A stretch of DNA of 64,000 nt from Nelumbo lutea (taxonomy: Eukaryota; Streptophyta; Magnoliopsida; Proteales; Nelumbonaceae): positions 22,638,372-22,702,371 of the forward strand of contig JAKGHH010000004.1 in the NCBI GenBank assembly GCA_022828595.1, read 5' to 3'. Shown here piece after piece: positions 58,757-64,000 of the stretch; positions within the stretch are counted from its first letter, which is position 1; each line of letters starts with the position of its first letter. The notes beneath the pieces are model-generated. The model worked only from the letters and a program-made list of their open reading frames with translations. It was not told where the DNA came from and made no database searches. The position numbers were made by a program, and so were the translations under genes.

Positions 58757-59570
58757 GCAGAGAGTGAGATATGGTATGAGGTCGATGTGAGGCGCGTTGT
58801 GTAAGGAGCAGATCCCCAATTTTAGCGAATGGACCAGAACATAATAAAAAGGAAAAGCTGAAAGCCTGAAACAACCGATCCATGATTCTGTGTGGCGTTG
58901 CACCACTAGCCGATAGGTCACCTTCATGTCCCACTTCCAAATCCAATCAAATCATTCTTTTACTTTCTCTGTCACATAAAATTCCCTTTTTTAGATATAT
59001 TTTCTCTCTCATAAATCGCTTCGGCATAATTACAAGACCCTGCAATCCATCGCTGCAATTGCTTACCGTTGAACCAATAATAACGTCCCACGTCATTCAT
59101 CTACGCGAATCGAGAGAAAAATTGGTGATAAGTTTTGTACTTATGTTAAACCCTGATGGTGATGGTTGACGTGGAATGTTGTTATTGGTTAAACAGCACT
59201 TAACATAGCCATCAAGTGCACGAAAATGATGAGAAGAGACGTGCTCCTTTTGTATAATAATAAGACCCACAAAACAAGGAAAAAATAGGAAAAAAGAAAA
59301 TAAAATAATTAACAGGCAAAACAAACCTCCCAAAATGAAAATAAAATAAAAACAAGCAAAGCAAAGCAAATCAGCAAGCAACACACATAGTAATACAGAA
59401 AGAAGCCAGAGAATTCTCGCTGGTTTTTTTCACTTTTTCATCAATCAACAGAACAGCTCTCCTACTCAAAAAAAAAAAGAAAAAAAAACAATAGGACAGC
59501 TCATTCATGCTCGCATCGATCTCTGCGTACTCCTCTAGCCCATATCCGCGCCTATTTCATCCATCTCCAT
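58757..59570 (+). promoter_or_regulatory. Upstream region and leader of the ICME-like gene
   Basis: No other gene fits between the MITE and the start codon. A/G-rich stretches occur at 59270-59500 and a pyrimidine-rich part near 59500-59570. An ATG at 59507 opens a different frame that overlaps the main start. No TATA box could be singled out. Confidence 0.35.
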
Positions 59571-62500
59571 ATGCAACCTCAGATCCTTCCTGTATCTTCC
59601 TCTTCCTCCTCCTCTTCCTCTTCTTCACCTTCTTCTTCGTTAGTTTCTGTAACGATGCCCGCGGCGACGGCCACGACGGCAACCATGGTGTTAAGAGGGG
59701 AGGAAGATCAAAGACGTCTTTCCTTCCTCTCTTCTTCGTCATTTGAAGATGAGAAGAATGTTGAAAAGAGACCCTTTCTTTTTCGGAATTCTAGTTATAC
59801 AACTAACGGCACCGTTAACCAACTACACCAACAGCAGCAAAGGAGGCGGAGAGTTGGAAGCGACACTTCTCTTCCTTCTCTTTCGACAACCAGGCGACAA
59901 CACTCTTTTAGAGACGACGTCACCCACGCTGCTTCCGAGACATTTTTGCTTACTCGCCTTACTTTCACTCTCTTGCGTTATCTGGGGTACTACCGCCTTC
60001 CTTCCCCTGTTCCTCTGTTTTCTTTCTCTGTTGGCTTTTTTCTTTGAATGCTAACCTCCAATATCGGTGGTTCGATTCCTCGATCTGATAGAATTTATGT
60101 TTGGATTGGCATCTGGTATGTTGCCAAATGCTCTGCTTTAATGGCTTTGATTGATTGGAGAAATGGTTCTCATTGAAGGAGAGAATGAACAGGCAATTGA
60201 TTTACAATTAGAGTAGGCAAATCAAAATTATAAATGGGCTTGTGATTATACTTCTTCCACTTGGCTTGAATCTAGATAACTGTTTTACACCTTCCTGTTG
60301 ATTCAACGATTCAAGGATTCTCAGTTTTAGAAAACTTGCATCGAGTGTTTAGACTTGACAGCATTGATGAAATACGTGGGTACAACAGTCTGGAGTTTGA
60401 TGGAGAAATTTGTGTACGACAAACTGATTTTATTGTAATATTAATGCAACAAATATCTTCTGGTTTGTAATTTGAGGTACTGGCAATTTTATTTGCATTT
60501 TCTTTTTGCTACTAGATTCAAAGGGCTCTAGAAGACAACTTATCGAAACAATGTTGGAAGTTCCGTGGTGGAAATGCTTGCGGCTATAGAGTCTCCCTTC
60601 CTAAGTTCTTCTACAGTAAACTTATGCCTGTATATGTCGGTGTTGATCACAGTGGCTGGCATGGCTCAGCTCCGGTACAAATTATTTGAACCCATGGGGT
60701 TCCAGTGACAACCCAATAGGAATTTTTTAGTTGTCTTGACCTAACCTTATGCAAGGCTTACATAGGTCTGGGGAAAGAGAGTACTTGATATTTTAAAACC
60801 AAAAATGGTCATTGGGCAGCTCGTATGTGCTGAGAACTGGTGACTTTTATGATGGCTGTTGATGTGCCACTTGCCTGTGGAAGATTGTTAATCGTTGGTT
60901 AACATGACTTCCTCCTCATCTTTTAGCAAGTTGCTCATGGCAGACGTTTCTGAGATATATGTGTGGGTAATATCTATTTGGGAAGTATTGACTCCTAATG
61001 TAAGAAAATCTGGTGATCCACTTAGCTCATTTTTTCTGCCACGAACCCAATGCCCATGTACGACTGTCCAAGAAATATGATGCTTGGTTGCTACGGTCAT
61101 GAAGAATATTACAGGGGTATCATAAAAACAATTGAAGGGGGTCAGTGAGATCTCAATTGGTGTTTCTCCTCAATCACCTTCACCTGAGTTTTCTTTGGAC
61201 TCTGTGGTTGTGTTGCTGATCCACACAAAAAAAAAAAAAGCCAACCTGCATCTCCTGTTGCAATCTGTTTCTTTTTCATGTTCTCTGACAAGTGAGTTGG
61301 GACTTATGGCCCTAGGAAGGAAGATTTGTAATTTGTCTTTGATGATTGAACAAAAGTCTCAGTTCCTGTGACTTAACTTTGTCTTGTTGATTGATAGGAG
61401 TTTCTTAATACTAGCAAAAGCCTTGTGTTAGCCTTTTAGGCTTTTATCTGCTCATCATATGGGACCACCACTAAATCTGCCTGGCCTCAATGTATCATTT
61501 AGTTATTTACCTAGCAAGCTACAATTTCCAAGGAAAAAGATACAAGAACAAGTACTTGTGTTAACTGCATAAGTTCCCACTTGCATTGCTTTTGGAGATG
61601 CTTATTCTTTAGAGAAGGAACGAATTTAACACATAATGATATAGTCATGTTTGTCATATTGATAGTACAAAAGACAATTTTTTTTTTTATGGTTTTTATT
61701 AGTATTCAAGTTAGATTATCATACGAGTATGGCAGCTAAATTGGCTAGGGCTGTCCCTAAGCTGTATCCAAAGCAGGATAACAGATTGGCTTCTGTAGTT
61801 GAATTTCTTAAAACAATTAAATCATGAAGTATACTATTCTTTTTTGTTGACAATAGATAAGTAGTTCCCATAACTGATATTTCAGATCTGTGATTTGTAA
61901 TTGTTGTTTGATAGATTTTCTGATCATTTGTTTTTATTCAGGATAGGCTACAGGTGGATCACAAGATTTCTTGCCCTTAGTTGTTATGCTATGCTGCTTA
62001 TGCCGGGTTTTATTCAAGGTGTGTTCTTGGGAGGCTCAATTGCCCAAAATGTTTTTGATGCATTAGTGATTGCTCACACCAACTTTTCTAATATTTATGA
62101 CTGATCATTACATTTATTTCTCTGATGAATATTAGATCTTGTGTAGGTCATAGTTATTGCCTTTCTTTTTTATCTTTTTTCTTTTTTTTACTTTTTGTGG
62201 CATAACTAACCTGCTTAGACATTCACAGTTGGATATTACTATTTCTTCTCAAGTCAGGTTCGCAGGAGTATAGTTTATGGAGATCAACCAAGAAATAGGT
62301 ATAGTTTCCTTTCTCTGTAGCCATTTGTTGACATTCATCAGATGCAATTACTTGCATGTCTTTTTGTTTCTTAGAGTGCTGTAGTGTATAGCTTATGGGG
62401 TTGTTCTTTTGGCAGGCTTGATCTATATTTACCCAAAAATACAAATCGGCCAAAGCCAGTTGTAGCATTTGTTACAGGTGGAGCCTGGATTATTGGGTGA

Positions 62501-63687
62501 GCAATTAAATAGTGATTGTTTTAAGCATATAGATTCCTTTTTTTTTTTTGGGTGGTGGTGGTTGGATTAATGATTATGAAGGTAGTATTTAGAACTTAGA
62601 AACAAAACAATGGGATGGAGTTCCAGTGTAAAGTAGAATTGAGTCATTACAGTGCTAAAGTTGAAAACTCCAAAGTCTTGGAGCATCACTTAAGCTTATG
62701 CTAACATGTCTATAAATATACATAATCAATTATATGTACTTTGTAATCGATTGATTGACTTTTTACAAGAAGATAGGACATAAGTGAAAAGTATAATTAC
62801 TTGGAAGGATATACCAGTTGTTTAGACTTTTAATTTAAGTTTACTTCTTTCTTTCTAAGCTTATTTTCATTTTAAATATTTAAAAGGTTTAGTAGCATGG
62901 TTGAAAGCATTATGTAATTTGAAGATTTATTTCATGCAACAAGAGCTTTTTTTATATATTTTTTTCTTTTCTTTTGAAATGTTAGCTCAATCGTAAGATG
63001 GAAGTGTAAAAATATAACATCAGACATGAAGTACATAAATGTTGTATCTGGTAGTATAAATTCCATATCAGGTAGGAGAGAAACATTCATGCTCCCAAAT
63101 ATGTAAACATTCTTATGTATAATTTAGAAACTAAGAAGCCATATTTCCTATTTACTACATGTGGAGCAATAGGGAGTAAGGCCTTTCGATGGTTCTGATA
63201 GCTAAAATTGAGCTAACAGATGCATCTGTGGTAGATGATTCGGAAATGAGGAAAAAACATCATCTTCAAGTAGTGTCTTAGGGTTTAGTAGGAAAAAAAA
63301 GGAGTTGAGAGAAGCATGGAAGGATGTTGTTGACTGATGACTTGAGATTGAGGTGCTACTAAAGATCATGGTTGGAGGGGAGAGGGAGAGAAAGAGAGAG
63401 GGGCCATGACTGGGCGGATTTGTTTGGAGTGAACAAATTTTCAAGGGGGTTTGTATTAATTTGAAAGAGTTAATAGAGAAAACTTGATTGTTGTGAGACA
63501 AAAATGAATTCGTATATGTCTATGTATTTGCTGGTCCTATAACATTATTTTGCATCATCTCAAGTTGTTCATTTTCCATCATTAAGTTGTTGCACTGTTT
63601 TTATTGATGCAGATACAAAGCATGGGGTTCTCTTTTAGGAAAGCAGTTAGCAGAAAGAGACATTATAGTGGCATGTATAGATTACAG
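59571..63687 (+). CDS. ICME: Isoprenylcysteine alpha-carbonyl methylesterase-like protein, first five exons
   Basis: Members of this family remove the methyl ester from prenylated protein C termini, countering the methyltransferase; in Arabidopsis this modulates ABA signalling. They are alpha/beta-hydrolases anchored in endomembranes. Exons: 59571-59986, 61942-62018, 62229-62298, 62416-62496, 63613-63687, all with GT-AG introns and matching frame; later exons lie past the window. The N-terminus has a Ser-rich stretch. The conserved part starts at [20 protein letters not shown], then [16 protein letters not shown], a hydrophobic segment ([16 protein letters not shown]), and [20 protein letters not shown]. 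The oxyanion-hole region reads [20 protein letters not shown], followed by [12 protein letters not shown]. The catalytic serine would be in a later exon. The start at 59571 gives the longest frame; 59655 (MPAATAT) is an alternative. ICME versus an ICME-LIKE paralog cannot be decided. Confidence 0.93.
59987..61941 (+). other. First intron of the ICME-like gene
   Basis: 1955 bp between the donor GTACTACC and the acceptor TTTTTATTCAG. It is AT-rich, without convincing ORFs or repeats with clear ends. An unrelated GGTTCGATTCC near 60069 resembles a tRNA B box but has no tRNA around it. Confidence 0.8.
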
Positions 63688-64000
63688 GTAATATATCCTA
63701 ATTGAAGCTATTAGTTGAAATGCATGTTACCCTGTTTTGGATGAAGCATCTAAACTGGAAAGACGGCTTATTGGCCCATATAGTAGCAAAGGTCCAAGTG
63801 AAACTGAAGCTAATAAAAATACCATCAATAGAAATATAATGGAGAGCATGAAAAAAATCTGTCTGAGTTGGTTTTCTCTGTAAGTGTGCCATTATCCCAA
63901 AACACCAAAAGTATTAATAGTTTTCCATCCTAGTCTTTATTCTGCCATCTCCTGGCCATATTTTATAATGTATCCTATATTGTTTAATGTATCTCAAAAT
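63688..64000 (+). other. Fifth intron of the ICME-like gene, continuing past the window
   Basis: Begins with the donor GTAATA. The next conserved segment of the family (FPQG-type sequence) is not found before the right edge, so the following exon lies outside. Confidence 0.75.

Noticed and set aside
59507..59746. 79-codon ORF as an independent gene
   Set aside because: It overlaps the ICME-like first exon in another frame with a low-complexity Leu/Phe-rich product; at most an upstream ORF.
60069..60079. GGTTCGATTCC, a match to a tRNA B box
   Set aside because: No A box at the right distance and no cloverleaf could be formed around it.

Overview
This is a nuclear window from a flowering plant. 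It has large interrupted genes with GT-AG introns, Ty1/copia, Ty3/gypsy and LINE remnants, many plant-type MITEs, and a decayed piece of plastid ndhA-ndhI DNA. The species cannot be named from the sequence alone. The intergenic DNA is AT-rich and dominated by old, nested transposable elements.

Only two genes look alive. The first is a complete PHO1-type phosphate exporter (SPX plus EXS) on the minus strand at 11109-16874. Fourteen exons were assembled by hand and all junctions keep frame, giving 789 codons plus a stop. The second is the 5' part of an isoprenylcysteine methylesterase-like gene (ICME/ICMEL family) on the plus strand from 59571. Five exons are visible and the gene runs off the right edge. 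The two are unrelated and share no operon-like logic.

Layout: 1-4178, degenerate Ty1/copia element on the minus strand, cut by the left edge. 5099-6995, possible solo LTR. 7-11 kb, MITEs, including a hAT-type element inserted at the border of a Tourist-like MITE. 11.1-17.2 kb, the PHO1 gene with a possible leader ORF. 17.5-19.7 kb, clustered MITEs, one holding an internal minisatellite. 22.4-24.7 kb, a hAT MITE and the plastid-derived insertion. 26223-36666, a complete but dead Tat-like Ty3/gypsy element with both LTRs, a 5-bp target duplication and a decayed antisense gene. 37-45 kb, AT-rich repeats. 45854-46905, a long fold-back Mutator-like element with a 9-bp target duplication. 48.7-58.7 kb, more MITEs and a LINE fragment. 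59.5-64 kb, the ICME-like gene.

I did not find a convincing new biological system. The observations most worth a second look are the antisense gene with its own TATA box inside the gypsy element, the roughly 1-kb fold-back element that could give hairpin RNA, the minisatellite-bearing MITE, and a 75-codon ORF just upstream of PHO1. All coordinates, splice junctions and target duplications were read by eye; no database search or alignment program was run.
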